Shown here: positions 6,081 to 6,792 of the stretch, in pieces
How the letters are laid out: each line of letters starts with the position of its first letter
How positions within the stretch are numbered: the stretch's first letter is position 1
Source: an uncultured bacterium
Lineage (GTDB): Bacteria > Bacteroidota > Bacteroidia > Bacteroidales > Bacteroidaceae
Length of the DNA stretch: 6,792 nucleotides
Assembly (NCBI GenBank): GCA_905215575.1
Contig: CAJMQV010000105.1
Coordinates: 1-6,792, forward strand
Direction of reading: 5' to 3'
Made by a program: the position numbers and the translations under genes
The notes under the pieces: generated by a model
What the model saw: the letters and a program-made list of their open reading frames with translations, nothing else
What the model was told of the DNA's origin: nothing
The model's database searches: none

Positions 6081-6160
6081 ATAGGAGCGTTGCCTGGATG
6101 TATTTTTTTTCTTCCCGGATCTGCTGATGGAAGATAATTCTACGGTTTGTTCCGGAAGGA

Positions 6161-6216
6161 TAAAAGAAAAGCCATAACCATCTCCGTAAAAGAGATCGTT
6201 ATGGCTTGTTCTTTTA
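6161..6216 (-). terminator. Intrinsic terminator of the citrate synthase gene
   Basis: Read on the minus strand, the core stem pairs 6198-6207 with 6169-6178 (10 bp), then after one mismatch 6192-6196 with 6180-6184, around a 7-base loop. The A/T-rich base extends it with a one-base bulge to 6161/6216. On that strand the stem is followed by TTTTCTTTT, as expected for a U-tract. It lies about 28 bases after the gltA stop. Confidence 0.8.
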
Positions 6217-6243
6217 TGGATTATAAGGCGTTCTGCCTTTTGT

Positions 6244-6792
6244 TTAGCGCTCGTTGATCGGAGTGTAAGGCATTTCGTCGATGACATTCTTGTAGGCCGG
6301 ACGGATAATTCTGCGGCCTTCGAAGTTCAACTCCTCAATGCGGTGTGCGGTCCATCCCACAATACGTGCCATGGCAAAGAGTGGGGTATAGATTTCCTGT
6401 GGCAGACCGATCAGATCGTACACAAAGCCGGAATAGAGGTCTACGTTGGCGCAAACGCTCTTCTTGCCGCCCTTAACCTTCTTGAAGCACTTGATAGCGC
6501 GCTCTTCGATCAGTTCCAGGAAGGCAAATTCCTTTTCGCGTCCCTTCTCGGCTACCAGCTCGCGGGCCAGCTCCTTCAGCAATACGGCTCTCGGGTCGGA
6601 AATGGTGTATACGGCATGGCCGATACCATAAATCAGTCCGCTGTGGTCGTATGCTTCGCCGTGGAGCATGCGGGTCAGGTAAGTGTCCACTTCGTCCACA
6701 TTGGTCCAGTCGGAAATGTTCTCCTTCAGGTGTTCAAACATATCGCTCACCTTGATGTTGGCACCACCGTGCAACGGGCCTTTCAGAGAACC
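6244..6792 (-). CDS. gltA: Citrate synthase, C-terminal 182 residues; 5' end outside window
   Basis: Citrate synthase condenses oxaloacetate with acetyl-CoA to citrate, the entry to the TCA cycle. The frame is open to the window edge and begins GSLKGPLHGGAN, so no start is visible; the leucine codon within this motif should not be taken as one. The three catalytic residues are present: His in PLHGGAN (codon 6769-6771, E. coli His264), His in YGIGHAVY (codon 6616-6618, E. coli His305) and Asp in NVDLYSG (residue 118 of the fragment, E. coli Asp362). ARIVGWTAHRIEE (142-154) and IRPAYK (163-168) supply the substrate-binding arginines. The C-terminus ends ...YTPINER with TAA at 6244-6246. The stretch is intact and in register with the bacterial type II family. 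Convergent with dapA and separated from it by two terminators. In this phylum gltA often lies near icd and aconitase genes, which would be outside the window. Confidence 0.96.
   Translation of the reverse strand, partial: GSLKGPLHGGANIKVSDMFEHLKENISDWTNVDEVDTYLTRMLHGEAYDHSGLIYGIGHAVYTISDPRAVLLKELARELVAEKGREKEFAFLELIEERAIKCFKKVKGGKKSVCANVDLYSGFVYDLIGLPQEIYTPLFAMARIVGWTAHRIEELNFEGRRIIRPAYKNVIDEMPYTPINER

Larger units (their letters stand above)
5854..6243. other. 390-base non-coding region between convergent dapA and gltA
   Basis: I find no convincing gene on either strand. A 94-codon minus-strand frame here overlaps the citrate synthase 3' end and has a low-complexity basic composition typical of chance. 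The region holds the dapA terminator (5887-5937), an imperfect inverted repeat (6017-6080) and the gltA terminator (6161-6216). About 80 bases at 6081-6160, including an eight-T run near 6103-6110, remain unexplained. Confidence 0.6.

Noticed and set aside
6003..6287. 94-codon minus-strand frame after gltA
   Set aside because: It overlaps the gltA 3' end and both hairpins, with basic, Ser-rich composition and no promoter; chance is most likely.

Overview
The window comes from a Bacteroidales-type genome (Bacteroides/Phocaeicola/Parabacteroides relatives). Three things support this. Promoters fit the Bacteroides pattern TTTG-N20-TAnnTTTG. Starts have A-rich leaders rather than strong Shine-Dalgarno sites. 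The TrmD, LigA, DapA and citrate synthase proteins carry Bacteroidetes-like sequence variants. The exception is the first ~220 bases, which are about 67% G+C (150 of 225 counted) against about 39% in positions 241-480. They encode the C-terminal end of what looks like an M61-family aminopeptidase in foreign codon usage. This is probably a mis-joined piece of another organism, less likely a recent transfer.

Layout: (1) 1-225, high-GC M61-like fragment, + strand. (2) 222-975, minus-strand pair: a Zeta-toxin/COG4185-type P-loop kinase and a 51-residue downstream protein whose gene overlaps the kinase 3' end, under a strong Bacteroides promoter with a perfect inverted repeat over its -7 box. (3) 1072-1767, trmD, minus strand, divergent from (4) 1963-2845, a secreted GH16 glycoside hydrolase split by a frameshift. 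The shift lies exactly at a 12-base match to the common Illumina adapter start (AGATCGGAAGAG), so the break is probably an assembly artefact. (5) 2886-4892, complete ligA. (6) 4960-5853, complete dapA with its own promoter and a 20-bp-stem terminator. (7) 5854-6243, non-coding, holding the dapA terminator, an imperfect inverted repeat and the gltA terminator. (8) 6244-6792, C-terminal 182 residues of citrate synthase, minus strand, running off the window.

Most genes are core housekeeping: tRNA modification, DNA ligation, lysine/diaminopimelate synthesis and TCA-cycle entry. They are not one pathway; the arrangement looks like several short transcription units. The accessory parts are the kinase/small-protein pair, which resembles a toxin-antitoxin module in reverse gene order, and the lone GH16 enzyme. 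I see no tRNA, rRNA, CRISPR array or insertion sequence. The pair at 222-975 is the best candidate for something not well described. The two data-integrity signals, at ~222 and ~2600, should be settled before any biology is built on those loci.
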